From Burkholderiaceae bacterium 26 (GTDB lineage Bacteria > Pseudomonadota > Gammaproteobacteria > Burkholderiales > Burkholderiaceae), in contig JYOB01000008.1 of the NCBI GenBank assembly GCA_000955795.1, positions 120,561-184,560 of the forward strand: a DNA stretch of 64,000 bases, in the 5' to 3' direction. The notes under the pieces are model-generated. The model was not told the DNA's origin and ran no database searches. It saw only the letters and a list, made by a program, of their open reading frames with translations. Of the stretch, positions 9,389 through 18,659 are shown in pieces. Position 1 is the stretch's first letter. Each line of letters opens with the position of its first letter. The position numbers and the translations under genes are program-made.

Positions 9389-10303
9389 ATGCCCCGCGTG
9401 ATCTGGAAGGGCGCCGTGAGCTTCGGCCTCGTTCACATTCCCGTTGCGCTGTATCCGGCCACCCGCAGCGACGATCTCGACTTCGACTGGCTCGACCGTC
9501 GCACGATGGACCGCGTCGGCTACAAGCGCATCAACAAGACCACCGGCAAAGAGGTGCCGCGCGAGCAGATCGTGCGTGGCTACGCCTACGAGAAAGACCG
9601 CTACGTGATCCTGACCGACGAGGACATCCGCGCCGCCAACCCGGTCTCGACGCAAACAGTCGATTTGCTGACCTTCGTCGATGCGGCGGAGATTCCATTT
9701 CTTTATCTCGATACGCCCTACTTTCTCGCGCCCGACCGGCGCGGCGAAAAGGTCTACGCACTGCTGCGCGAGGCGCTGACGCGCTCGCAAAAGATCGGCG
9801 TTGCCAACGTGGTGCTGCACACCAAGCAGCATCTGGCCGCGTTGATTCCGATGGGGCCCGTGCTTGTTCTGCATACGCTGCGCTGGTCCAACGAGGTGCG
9901 CGACTGGTCCGAACTCGACGTGCCGGAAGAAGGTGCCAAGGCCGCCAAGCTCACGGCCAAGGAAATCGACATGGCTGAAAAGCTGATCGACGACATGAGC
10001 GGCACGTGGGACCCTGCCAAATACCACGACAGCTTCCGCGACGACATCCTTGCGCTGGTTGATCGCAAGGTGCGCGAAGGCCGCACGGAATCCGTCGAGC
10101 CGATGGAAGCCGAGCACGCTGCACCACGCTCCGGCAACGTAATCGACCTGACCGACCAGCTTCGCCAGAGCCTTGCCAAGCGCGGTAAGGGAAAGGATGC
10201 ATCAACCGACGACGCGGAAGACGAACCCGCCCCGCGCAAGCGTGCACCACGCAAAGCTGCGGCCAAGACGGCACGCAAGACAGCCACGCGCAAGCGCGCA
10301 TAA
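9389..10303 (+). CDS. ku: Ku, DNA end-binding protein of NHEJ
   Basis: Prokaryotic Ku homodimer that binds double-strand break ends and recruits LigD. The 304-residue protein opens with the canonical PRVIWKGAVSFGLVHIPVAL and keeps family blocks GYAYEKDRYVILTDEDI, VDLLTFVDAAEIPFLYLDTPY and LVLHTLRW. The C-terminal tail (about 255-304) is a Lys/Arg/Ala-rich extension (RKRAPRKAAAKTARKTATRK) expected to contact DNA. GGGAGA precedes the ATG at 9389. A much longer frame from 8498 is antisense to the MFS gene upstream. ligD follows after 18 bp. Confidence 0.95.
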   Translation: MPRVIWKGAVSFGLVHIPVALYPATRSDDLDFDWLDRRTMDRVGYKRINKTTGKEVPREQIVRGYAYEKDRYVILTDEDIRAANPVSTQTVDLLTFVDAAEIPFLYLDTPYFLAPDRRGEKVYALLREALTRSQKIGVANVVLHTKQHLAALIPMGPVLVLHTLRWSNEVRDWSELDVPEEGAKAAKLTAKEIDMAEKLIDDMSGTWDPAKYHDSFRDDILALVDRKVREGRTESVEPMEAEHAAPRSGNVIDLTDQLRQSLAKRGKGKDASTDDAEDEPAPRKRAPRKAAAKTARKTATRKRA

Positions 10304-10321
10304 GACGACGGAGCCGACGCC

Positions 10322-12925
10322 ATGCCACGCCATCTCGCCGACTACCGCCGCAAGCGCGATTTCACGCAGACACAGGAACCCGCGGGCGCACGCCGCAAAG
10401 CCGATGAGCGACATGACGATGGCGCCCTGCACTTCGTGATCCAGAAGCACGACGCCACGCGGCTGCACTACGACTTCCGGCTTGAACTCGACGGCACGCT
10501 CAAGAGTTGGGCCGTCCCGAAAGGCCCGAGCCTGGACCCCGCCGACAAGCGCCTCGCCGTGCATGTTGAAGACCATCCGTTGGACTACGCGGATTTCGAA
10601 GGCCACATCCCCGAAGGCCAATACGGTGGTGGCGACGTGATCGTGTGGGACCGCGGCACCTGGCGCCCGCATGGTGATCCGCGCAAGGCGTACCGCGACG
10701 GCAAGCTCAAATTCGATCTCGACGGCGAGAAACTCCACGGTGCGTGGGCGCTCGTGCGCACGCACTTGCACGGCACGGGCAGACATCCGAAAGAACAGTG
10801 GTTGCTGATCAAGGAACGGGACGACCAGGTGCGCGCTTCCAGCGACTACGACGTGACACAGGCACTGCCCGCCAGCGTGATCGCCGGAGAGAACGTTGGC
10901 GCAAAACCCAAGGCCAAACGGAAGGCTAAGGCCGATGACGCCAGGACCGAGCGTGCCGAACCGGCGCGGGTGGAGCCGCCCGCTGGCGCCGTGCCCGGCA
11001 CGCTGCCCAGCACGCTGGAGCCGCAACTCGCCACGCTGGTCGATGGGCCGCCCGCGCAGGGCGAGTGGGACTACGAAGTGAAGTTCGACGGCTACCGCAT
11101 CCTTGCGCGCATCGACGGCAATACCGTGCGCCTGTTCAGCCGCAACGGCCATGACTGGACAGCCAAGCTACCGCGCCAGGCGCGCACGCTGCATGCGTTG
11201 GGCCTGCGTGAGGCGTGGCTCGACGGCGAGGTCGTGGTGATGGGCGAACGCGGCGTACCCGACTTCCAGGCGCTGCAGAACGCCTTCGAAACCGCGCATG
11301 CCGAACACATTGCCTACTACCTGTTTGACATCCCGTTCTGCAACGGCATGGACTTGCGCGGCGTGCCGTTACGTGAGCGGCGCGCGCTGCTGCAACGCAT
11401 TCTCGATGCGGCCCCGGGTGACTTGAACCGCGATGCGGTGCTGTTCTCAGGCACATTCAACGCGCCACCCGAAGACTTGCTGTCTTCTGCGTGCAGCATG
11501 TCGCTCGAAGGTGTGATCGGCAAGCGCGCCGATGCGCCGTACCGCGCCGGCCGAAGCCCCGCATGGATCAAGCTCAAATGTGGGCAGCGGCAGGAATTCG
11601 TGATCGGCGGTTACAGCGCGCCCAAGGGCAACCGCAGCGGCTTTGGCGCCCTGCTGCTCGGTGTGTATGACGACGCGGGCACGCTGCGCTATGCGGGCCG
11701 CGTCGGCACCGGGTTCAACGAGACAAGTCTGCACGCTTTGCATCACGAGCTGACCGGTCTGACCGTCGACACCCCGCCCTTCGCCGACCCGCCCACCGGC
11801 AGCGATGCGCGCGACGTGCAATGGGTGAAGCCCGAACGCGTGGCGGAAATCGCCTTTGCCGAATGGACGCGCGAAGGCATCGTGCGGCAGGCGGTGTTTC
11901 AAGGTTTGCGCGATGACAAAGCCGCGCGCAACATCGTGCGTGAAAAAGCCAAACCGCCCAGTGCCGCCGCCCGCAAGGAGACCCGCGCCGTGAATGCCCC
12001 CGAACGCAAGGTGCGCCCCGGTGCCGAACGCATCGCAGGTGTGGATGTCACGCATCCGGATCGCGTGATCGAGAAAGCCAGCGGTACCACCAAGGCCGAC
12101 CTGGCGCGGTATTACGCAGGCGTGGCCGAATGGATGCTGCCGCATCTGCGCAACCGACCAACGTCGCTCGTACGGGCGCCCGATGGCATCGACGGCGAGC
12201 GCTTCTTCCAGAAGCATTCCGCCGCACTCAAGCTGCAGGGCATCACGCAGTTGGACCCGGCGCTCGACCCGGGGCATCCGTCGCTGCTGGCGATCAACTC
12301 GGCGGAAGCCCTGGTCGGTGCGGTGCAGATGGGCACGGTGGAATTCCACACGTGGAATGCACTGGCCGACCGCATCGAACAGCCCGACCGCATCGTCTTC
12401 GATATCGACCCCGACCCGGCGTTGCCCTTCGCACGCGTGATCGAGGCCACGCAGCTCACGCTCGCGCTGCTCGATGAACTCGGCCTGAAGCCGTTCCTAA
12501 AGACGAGCGGTGGGCACGGCATGCACGTGGTGGTACCACTCACGCGCCGTGAGGCCGCCGGCTGGGACACGCTCAAAGCCTTCGCGCAAGCCGTGGTGCA
12601 GCACATGGCCACGACTTTTCCTGACCGCTTTGTCGCCAAGATGGGCCCGCAGAACCGCGTGGGAAAAATCTTCATCGACTATCTGCGCAACAACCGCGGC
12701 GCGAGCACGGTGGCGGCGTATTCGGTGCGTGCGCGGACGGGGCTGCCGGTGTCGGTGCCGATCCGTCACGACGAACTGGAGGGGCTGCAATCGTCTGCCC
12801 AGTGGACGCTGCGCACGCTGCCGGAGCGGCTGGCCAAGCTCAAGGACGACCCATGGGCCGACTACGCCGGCACGCGCCAATCGGTCACGGCCGACATGCG
12901 CAAGCGCATCGCCGCCAATGACTGA
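10322..12925 (+). CDS. ligD: LigD, multifunctional NHEJ DNA ligase
   Basis: An 867-residue enzyme in the order phosphoesterase - ligase - polymerase, as in Pseudomonas. The phosphoesterase (about 30-180) has HDATRLHYDF (H43, H49) and EDHPLDYADFEGHIPEGQYGG. A basic linker (195-215) precedes the ATP-dependent ligase (230-530), whose adenylation lysine is K254 in KFDGYR. The polymerase domain (about 565-860) starts GVDVTHPDRVIEK and carries FDIDPDP as the metal-binding acid pair. It would trim, fill and seal ends held by Ku. All three domains look intact. Confidence 0.95.
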   Translation: MPRHLADYRRKRDFTQTQEPAGARRKADERHDDGALHFVIQKHDATRLHYDFRLELDGTLKSWAVPKGPSLDPADKRLAVHVEDHPLDYADFEGHIPEGQYGGGDVIVWDRGTWRPHGDPRKAYRDGKLKFDLDGEKLHGAWALVRTHLHGTGRHPKEQWLLIKERDDQVRASSDYDVTQALPASVIAGENVGAKPKAKRKAKADDARTERAEPARVEPPAGAVPGTLPSTLEPQLATLVDGPPAQGEWDYEVKFDGYRILARIDGNTVRLFSRNGHDWTAKLPRQARTLHALGLREAWLDGEVVVMGERGVPDFQALQNAFETAHAEHIAYYLFDIPFCNGMDLRGVPLRERRALLQRILDAAPGDLNRDAVLFSGTFNAPPEDLLSSACSMSLEGVIGKRADAPYRAGRSPAWIKLKCGQRQEFVIGGYSAPKGNRSGFGALLLGVYDDAGTLRYAGRVGTGFNETSLHALHHELTGLTVDTPPFADPPTGSDARDVQWVKPERVAEIAFAEWTREGIVRQAVFQGLRDDKAARNIVREKAKPPSAAARKETRAVNAPERKVRPGAERIAGVDVTHPDRVIEKASGTTKADLARYYAGVAEWMLPHLRNRPTSLVRAPDGIDGERFFQKHSAALKLQGITQLDPALDPGHPSLLAINSAEALVGAVQMGTVEFHTWNALADRIEQPDRIVFDIDPDPALPFARVIEATQLTLALLDELGLKPFLKTSGGHGMHVVVPLTRREAAGWDTLKAFAQAVVQHMATTFPDRFVAKMGPQNRVGKIFIDYLRNNRGASTVAAYSVRARTGLPVSVPIRHDELEGLQSSAQWTLRTLPERLAKLKDDPWADYAGTRQSVTADMRKRIAAND

Positions 12926-13064
12926 ACCATCACACGCTGGCGATTCTTAAAGAATTGGGCGGTGAACGCCCTATTGCTTGTCGGCCGAAGTGGGGGGCCG
13001 CTGCGTTAACATGCCTGCGTCTGCACTTGGCGCACTTGCCTGCGCTCCACTCTGCCCCCCGCCG

Positions 13065-14603
13065 ATGGCCCGAATTCGTCCGACCCGTTTGCTGAATCTG
13101 TCGCGCAGTGCGCTCGCCTGCGCTGTGCTTTTGACCATTGCGGCTTCGCCGCTGGCCCACGCCAAGAAGGCCAAGACTCACGCGGCAGCGCGCGCCACCC
13201 CCGCACAAGCGCGCCAGGCTGCGCACAATCCCGCTGGTTTGCCCGCCAACGTGGCGTTGGCCTTTGCGCGCGCGCATATCCCGCTGGATGCGGTGAGCGT
13301 GTTCGTGATCCGCACCGGCACCGCCACGCCCATCCTGCAATGGAATGCCGACACCGGAATGAACCCGGCGTCGACCATGAAGCTGCTGACAACCTTCGCA
13401 GGGCTGGACCTGCTGGGCCCGGACTTTCGCTGGAAGACGACGGCGTATGCCGACAAACAGCCCGTCAACGGCACGCTCGACGGCAACCTGTACCTGCGCG
13501 GCCAGGGCGATCCGAAGCTGATTCCCGAAGAACTCGTCAAGCTGGTGACCGACGTGCGCCGCGCCGGCGTGGACGAACTGGCCGGCAATATCGTGCTGGA
13601 TCGCACCTACTTCGAGGGCGGCCTGTCGGAAGCACCGCCGTTGGACGGCGACAGCGCGCGTGCCTACAACGTCGCGCCCGATGCCCTGCTGTATTCATTC
13701 AAGACGCTCACGTTCACGCTGTCGCCGGATGCCGGTAATGGCGCGGTCAACATTGATGTATCGCCGCCGCTGGCCCAATTGCAGATCGACAACCAGTTGC
13801 GCACCACGCGCGGCGGCTGCGGCGACTGGAAGACAACCTCCGGCGCCAACATCTCCACGCAAACCGACGGCCATGTGCTTGCCAGCTTTGACGGCCGCTA
13901 TGCCGCCGCGTGCGGCGAACGCGTCTTCAATATCGCTGCGCTCACGCATGCCGACTTTATCTGGGGCGGCTTCCTGGCGCTGTGGCAGCAAGCCGGTGGC
14001 ACGACCCGGTTCACGCCGGGCCTGCGCGAGGGCAAGGTGCCGCGCCAGGCTGTTTTGCTGGCCACGCACTACGGCCCGCCGCTGTCGGAGGTCGTGCATG
14101 ACATCGACAAGTATTCGAACAACGTGATGGCGCGCCAGCTCTTCCTGACCATCGGCGCAGAAATCGGCCGCAAGCCCGCATCGGTGCGGCAATCGACCGA
14201 GGTCATCAACCGCTGGCTTGCCAAACAGAACCTGACGATGCCGGAGCTGGTGCTGGAGAACGGCTCGGGCCTGTCGCGTATCGAACGCATCAGCGCACGC
14301 AACATGGGACGCCTGCTGCAACAGGCAGACGCCAACCCGAACGGCGGCGTGCTGCGCGATGCGCTGCCCGTCGTCGGCGTGGACGGCACCATGCGCAACC
14401 GCCTGACACGGGCCGGAGTGGCCGGCAATGCCGAGATCAAGACCGGCACGCTCAACGACGTGCGCGCCATCGCAGGCTACGTGGAAGGTGAAAACGGCGA
14501 GCGCTTCGTGGTGGTCAGCATGATCAACCACCCGAACGCCAGCGGCGGCCAGGCCGCACACGACGCACTGCTGCAATGGATTTACCAGGGCGCGCCGCGA
14601 TGA
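13065..14603 (+). CDS. dacB: DacB/PBP4, D-Ala-D-Ala carboxypeptidase/endopeptidase
   Basis: Class C penicillin-binding protein that trims or cleaves peptidoglycan peptides in the periplasm. With the ATG at 13065 the product is 512 residues and begins with a signal peptide ending SPLAHA. The active-site triad is present: S103-T-M-K106 (NPASTMKLL), SNN in YSNNVMARQLFLT, and KTG in IKTGTLNDVRAIAGY. The long insertion between the first two motifs is typical of PBP4. Upstream starts at 13011 (ATG) or 12978 (TTG) are possible; I preferred 13065 because it gives a conventional signal peptide, although no ribosome site is obvious. The stop overlaps the mobB start (ATGA). Confidence 0.92.
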   Translation: MARIRPTRLLNLSRSALACAVLLTIAASPLAHAKKAKTHAAARATPAQARQAAHNPAGLPANVALAFARAHIPLDAVSVFVIRTGTATPILQWNADTGMNPASTMKLLTTFAGLDLLGPDFRWKTTAYADKQPVNGTLDGNLYLRGQGDPKLIPEELVKLVTDVRRAGVDELAGNIVLDRTYFEGGLSEAPPLDGDSARAYNVAPDALLYSFKTLTFTLSPDAGNGAVNIDVSPPLAQLQIDNQLRTTRGGCGDWKTTSGANISTQTDGHVLASFDGRYAAACGERVFNIAALTHADFIWGGFLALWQQAGGTTRFTPGLREGKVPRQAVLLATHYGPPLSEVVHDIDKYSNNVMARQLFLTIGAEIGRKPASVRQSTEVINRWLAKQNLTMPELVLENGSGLSRIERISARNMGRLLQQADANPNGGVLRDALPVVGVDGTMRNRLTRAGVAGNAEIKTGTLNDVRAIAGYVEGENGERFVVVSMINHPNASGGQAAHDALLQWIYQGAPR

Positions 14604-15127
14604 GTTCACGCAAGGCATTACTGGGCATCACCGGCACGTCGGGCAGCGGCAAGACCACGCTCGTCGAGCAGCTCATCGCCCGTTTCGTGCGCGACGGGCG
14701 GCGCGTCGCAGCTATCAAGCACACGCATCACGGCTTCGATCTCGATTCACCGGGCAAGGATTCGTACCGTATGCGCGAAGCCGGCAGCGCCGAAGTCGTG
14801 CTCGTGGGCGGCGAACGCCTCGTGCTGATGCGCGAATACGCCAACGCCGTGGAACCCGAACTTGACGACGTGCTGGCACTGCTCTCGCCCGCCACCGACC
14901 TCGTCATCGTAGAAGGCTATAAGCGCAGCACCTTCCCGAAGATCGAGGTGTTTCGCCCGTCGTTGGGGCGGCCGCCGCTTTGGCCAGAAATTGGCGGCGT
15001 GGTAGCAGTGGCCACCGATTCGCCTGACGCCGTGCAACCACCCGAAGGCGTTGCCGTGCTGGATCTGAACGACGTCGATGCGGTGTACCGGTTTGCCGTG
15101 CGGCAACTGGCCAACGCATCCATATGA
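14600..15127 (+). CDS. mobB: MobB, molybdopterin-guanine dinucleotide synthesis adapter
   Basis: GTP-binding accessory protein for building the guanine dinucleotide form of molybdenum cofactor; it works with MobA. The 175-residue protein starts with a P-loop (GTSGSGKT, residues 12-19), followed by IKHTHHGFDLDSPGKDSYR and VIVEGYKRSTFPKIEVFR, which are characteristic of the family. The ATG at 14600 overlaps the dacB stop, so translation is probably coupled, although the two functions are unrelated. moaC lies separately at 33045. Confidence 0.92.
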   Translation: MSSRKALLGITGTSGSGKTTLVEQLIARFVRDGRRVAAIKHTHHGFDLDSPGKDSYRMREAGSAEVVLVGGERLVLMREYANAVEPELDDVLALLSPATDLVIVEGYKRSTFPKIEVFRPSLGRPPLWPEIGGVVAVATDSPDAVQPPEGVAVLDLNDVDAVYRFAVRQLANASI

Positions 15128-15205
15128 AGCACTCTTAACATCCGGGCGAAGCAGCTTGGCTATGATGGGGCCGTCCAGTTTTTTGCCAGCCCCCCTCCCA
15201 ACAAC

Positions 15206-16378
15206 ATGCTTTCCCGTCTATCGGCCGCGCTGCTTGGCGCGGCATTTTTTTGCTCGGCCCTGCCAGTCGCAGCGCGTGATTGGGTCGCCCCAAATGCCAC
15301 CCTCGGGCGTGGCGCACAGGTCCACCAGTTCGTCCTCATCGATTCTGCGACCGGGCGCCCGATGCCCAACGCGCGCTACCGGCTGTTCCTGCCCGACCAC
15401 ACCATCGCCGGCAAGCCGCCGCAGGTGGGTGAAACCGACAGCGTGATCTTCGGCACCACCGACAGCGCCGGGCGCACGGCCAAGGTTCGGCTGCCCAAGC
15501 GTTATGCGGCGGCACGCTGGGTGCTCAACCCGGTGGTTGGCAATGGAGAGCTTGGCGAATCGTTCCGCCTGGTCGATTCCCTCGGCGGCGCGCCCATCGA
15601 GGGGCATCCATATCTGATCGATGTGGTGGGCGAATACCTGGTCTGCGGCCACTCCAGCGCCGGCGGTTATACCGCCTACGTGCAATCGCGCGAGTCGCGC
15701 ACCGTGCACCTTGAAAACACCGTGACCTTCACGCGGGCTGACGACGCCTGGTGCGCCGGCGAAGGCCGCGCGATCGCCGATAGCAGCAACTCGCAGGGCG
15801 CACCAGATCTCTACACGCAATACCTCGGTACGCTCACCGCCAACGCGGCGACACTCAGCGAAGACTTGCAGAGCCGCATCGCGCGCAAGTTGATGTCAGT
15901 GGCAATTGCCGCACGAGATGATGCCCGCATCGACCTCGCCCTCGATCTGCAGCCGGTGCCGGAAGACCGCCTCAACAGCTACGGCTACGAACTTGTTGAC
16001 GCGGGCCTGCGCGTGGAGCGCGGCCTGTCGATGATCGATGCCTATCTGGCCAAGCACCCGGACGACCCGTTCGCGCTCGACAGCAAGGGCTGGGCGCTGT
16101 ACCGGCTCGGCCGCAACGACGAAGCGCTTACGTGGTTCGACCGCTCCATCGCCGTCTTCACGCAACCCGACGGCGACTATGAAGCGAGCGACGAAGCGGT
16201 ACGCGAAGCACGCGCGGAAGGCTTTGCACACAAGGGCGAAGTGCTGTGGAAGCTGGGCCGCGCGGACGAAGCGCACGATTGCTTCAGGCAGGGCCTCGCC
16301 ATGTCGCCGCAAAACGATGTGCTCAACGCTACGCTGGCCCGCTTGGCCGTGACATTGCCGACCGCCGACGCCAAGTAG
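15206..16378 (+). CDS. Secreted protein with C-terminal TPR region, unknown function
   Basis: 390 residues with a signal peptide (MLSRLSAALLGAAFFCSALPVAA). Residues ~30-130 look like a beta-sandwich surface module (HQFVLIDSATGRPMPNARYR, TTDSAGRTAKVRLP). The C-terminal third has tetratricopeptide-like helices (DPFALDSKGWALYRLGRNDEALTWF and AHKGEVLWKLGRADEAHDCF). This suggests a periplasmic or secreted protein-interaction role. I do not know a named family. It is a single gene, closed by a strong hairpin at 16398. Confidence 0.75.
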   Translation: MLSRLSAALLGAAFFCSALPVAARDWVAPNATLGRGAQVHQFVLIDSATGRPMPNARYRLFLPDHTIAGKPPQVGETDSVIFGTTDSAGRTAKVRLPKRYAAARWVLNPVVGNGELGESFRLVDSLGGAPIEGHPYLIDVVGEYLVCGHSSAGGYTAYVQSRESRTVHLENTVTFTRADDAWCAGEGRAIADSSNSQGAPDLYTQYLGTLTANAATLSEDLQSRIARKLMSVAIAARDDARIDLALDLQPVPEDRLNSYGYELVDAGLRVERGLSMIDAYLAKHPDDPFALDSKGWALYRLGRNDEALTWFDRSIAVFTQPDGDYEASDEAVREARAEGFAHKGEVLWKLGRADEAHDCFRQGLAMSPQNDVLNATLARLAVTLPTADAK

Positions 16379-16397
16379 GAAAACATCGCCACAAACA

Positions 16398-16424
16398 AAA
16401 ACGCCCGCTTCACGCGGGCGTTTT
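16398..16424. terminator. Bidirectional rho-independent terminator
   Basis: AAAACGCCCGC, a TTCAC loop, then GCGGGCGTTTT. It lies between the convergent TPR-protein and GDSL-lipoprotein genes and has U-runs for both strands. Confidence 0.9.
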
Positions 16425-16440
16425 GCTCAGTGGTGCTCGA

Positions 16441-17487
16441 TCAGTGCGTCACACCGTCAGCCAGCAGGCGTTGCAGCACGTTGCTCGAGATCAGTCGGTG
16501 GCCGCCCGTGGTGGGGTGCACGCCGTCTGCGAACAGGTAGGACGTATCGGCGCCCGTGGCCACAAGCGTGTTGGCCGAGCAGAACAGCGAGCTGCCGCCC
16601 GCGCCCGGCACGAGTGCGTTGATCTTGGTCGCATCGCACGCCGGCACGCTTGTGTTACTGAACCCGAACGTCGCGCCGTTCTGGATCACGGCCGTCAGCT
16701 GCGCGTTGAAGTCGATGACGCGAGCGCTGGTGCCGGCCAGACCGGTCTGCAGCGTGGTGTTGAACGCGCCCACCAGTGCATGCAGCAGTGCCTGGCCTGT
16801 CGCGCCGCCCGCCACGCCCTGCGGCGTCAGGCTGCTGTCAGGCAGGTTGAACACGTAGAGCTGCGTCGCGTTCTTGCTGATCATGTCCTTGATGTAACCG
16901 ACCAGATCGGTCGCCGCCTGCTGCACTTGTGCGGTAGCAATGGCCGGCGTCACACCCGAGTTGGGGGTCGCGACAGCGGCAGCCCAGTAGAAGATGTCGT
17001 TGTTGCCGCCGAACACGAACACCACGTCGTCGTTGCCGTTGAACGTGTTGTTGCTGGCCGCGTAGAAGTTGGCGAGTTGCTGTTTGACCGGATACGTGAG
17101 CGCCCCGGCGCCACCGTTGTGACCGATACCGTTCGGGTCGGTCACGCGCGAGCCGCCTTGCGCGTAGTCGAAGCAACCAGGTTTCGGGCAGGTCTGCACC
17201 GAGGTGGCGTAACCCATCACGGCCGGCGTGAGCGTCACACCGAGTTGTGCTGCCACGGTTTCCGCCCAGATCGGACCGGGGTTGGTGGTGAACTTGCCGC
17301 CGCCCACGGCAGCCGCTGCCGGCGTGTAGGTGCCGGCGTCGCTCAGGCTGTCGCCGAATACCACCATGCGCTGCACCTTGGCGACGTTGGGATTGCCGCT
17401 CTGATCGCTTTCACCGCCGCCGCAAGCGGCCAGGCTCAAGGCCAGGGCCGCCGAAGCGACGACGCCCATCCATTGACGCAACTTCAT
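16441..17487 (-). CDS. SGNH/GDSL-family lipoprotein esterase
   Basis: A 348-residue predicted outer-membrane or periplasmic lipoprotein: the signal peptide ends in lipobox LAAC (Cys22), followed by a Gly-rich linker. SGNH hydrolase blocks are intact: FGDSLSD with nucleophile S47, GGNND (Gly/Asn block) and DGVHPT with the catalytic Asp-His pair. It probably hydrolyses an ester or lipid; the substrate is not deducible. Related GDSL proteins include secreted phospholipases and PHB or cutin esterases. GGGAGA precedes the ATG. It has no operon partner. Confidence 0.88.
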   Translation of the reverse strand: MKLRQWMGVVASAALALSLAACGGGESDQSGNPNVAKVQRMVVFGDSLSDAGTYTPAAAAVGGGKFTTNPGPIWAETVAAQLGVTLTPAVMGYATSVQTCPKPGCFDYAQGGSRVTDPNGIGHNGGAGALTYPVKQQLANFYAASNNTFNGNDDVVFVFGGNNDIFYWAAAVATPNSGVTPAIATAQVQQAATDLVGYIKDMISKNATQLYVFNLPDSSLTPQGVAGGATGQALLHALVGAFNTTLQTGLAGTSARVIDFNAQLTAVIQNGATFGFSNTSVPACDATKINALVPGAGGSSLFCSANTLVATGADTSYLFADGVHPTTGGHRLISSNVLQRLLADGVTH

Positions 17488-17632
17488 GATGTCTGTCTCC
17501 CGTGTGGAATTTTTTTGGTCTGTGGTGCCGCGGTGCGTAACCTCGCCGTGCGCGTTTGAAGCACGCGGAACGACACAACGCCCAAGTGTAGCGAGGTTGC
17601 CGGGCGCACGGCGAACGCGCGCCCCGTAAGAA

Positions 17633-18646
17633 TTAGAGGTCCGTCTCGAACGCGGCGGCCGCGCGACGCAGGCGGTCGTTGACGGCCGCCCAGGCGGGCG
17701 TGTCAGCTAGGGTTTCCACCCAAATGGCGTCGTAACCGCCGCGGTCGAGCTCGCGCAACAGCGCGTAGAGCGCGTTGGCATAGGCGGCAGGTGTGGCGGG
17801 GGCGACGCGCTGATCGCAGCCGTCACGCAGTGCCACGGGAGCACCCAGCCACACGATGCGCTTGTCCGCCGGCAGTGCAGCCAAGCGCGCGGGCACATCG
17901 GCAGCCGACAGCAAATGCAACGGCGTGCGCGGCGCGTAGTGCGCCTTCAACGTGCCGGAAGCACGCGGCGCTGCGGCGTCCGGTAGCGCAGGCATTTCAC
18001 CTGTCACACGTTCGATGTCTTCGGGCGTGATGGCGCCCGGGCGCAGCAGCACGGGGCCAATCCCCTGATCCAGCCGCGAAAGATCGATGATGGTCGATTC
18101 GATGCCAACGTCCACGCCGTCGCCTTCGAGCACGAACACGGCATCGCCGAATTCGTCCCGTACGTGCTGCGCCGTGGTCGGGCTGACCTGGCCGAACTTG
18201 TTGGCCGACGGCGCTGCAATGCCGCCGCGCCCACGCTTGAAGCGCGAGAGCAACGCCTGCGCCACCGGGTGCGACGGGCAACGCAGCCCGATGCTGTCCT
18301 GCCCGCCCGCCACGGCTGCGGGGATGTGCGGTGCACGTTTCAGGATCAGCGTGAGCGGCCCGGGCCAGAAGGCTTCGATGAGCTGCAGCGCGATACCGGG
18401 CACATCGTCGGCCCAGTAGGAAATATCGGCCCCATCCACCACGTGCACGATGACGGGGTGATTGGACGGCCGGCCCTTGGCCGCGTAAATCTTGGCGATG
18501 GCCTGCGGGTTTTCGGCATCGGCGCCGAGTCCGTACACGGTCTCGGTCGGGAAGGCGACCAGTTCGCCCGCCTCCAGCTTGCGCGCAGCCTCTTCGAGGC
18601 GTTCAGCGGAAGGCATGGTGTAGGGCGTTTTGGTCCGATGCGGCAT
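17633..18646 (-). CDS. L-threonylcarbamoyladenylate synthase, Sua5 type
   Basis: Makes threonylcarbamoyl-AMP for the t6A37 modification of ANN-decoding tRNAs. The YrdC-type domain occupies the first ~210 residues (FPTETVYGLGADA, KGRPSNHPVIVHV, GLRCPSHPVA, PSANKFGQVSPTTA). The C-terminal Sua5 domain is present (LRPGAITPEDIERV, then SGTLKAHYAPRTPLHLL). At 337 residues it is the long Sua5 form rather than short TsaC. The ATG at 18646 lies 13 bp after the purK stop; another at 18616 is possible. It appears to be the last gene of the purC-purE-purK operon. Confidence 0.92.
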   Translation of the reverse strand: MPHRTKTPYTMPSAERLEEAARKLEAGELVAFPTETVYGLGADAENPQAIAKIYAAKGRPSNHPVIVHVVDGADISYWADDVPGIALQLIEAFWPGPLTLILKRAPHIPAAVAGGQDSIGLRCPSHPVAQALLSRFKRGRGGIAAPSANKFGQVSPTTAQHVRDEFGDAVFVLEGDGVDVGIESTIIDLSRLDQGIGPVLLRPGAITPEDIERVTGEMPALPDAAAPRASGTLKAHYAPRTPLHLLSAADVPARLAALPADKRIVWLGAPVALRDGCDQRVAPATPAAYANALYALLRELDRGGYDAIWVETLADTPAWAAVNDRLRRAAAAFETDL

Positions 18647-18659
18647 GGGCGACTCGTCT

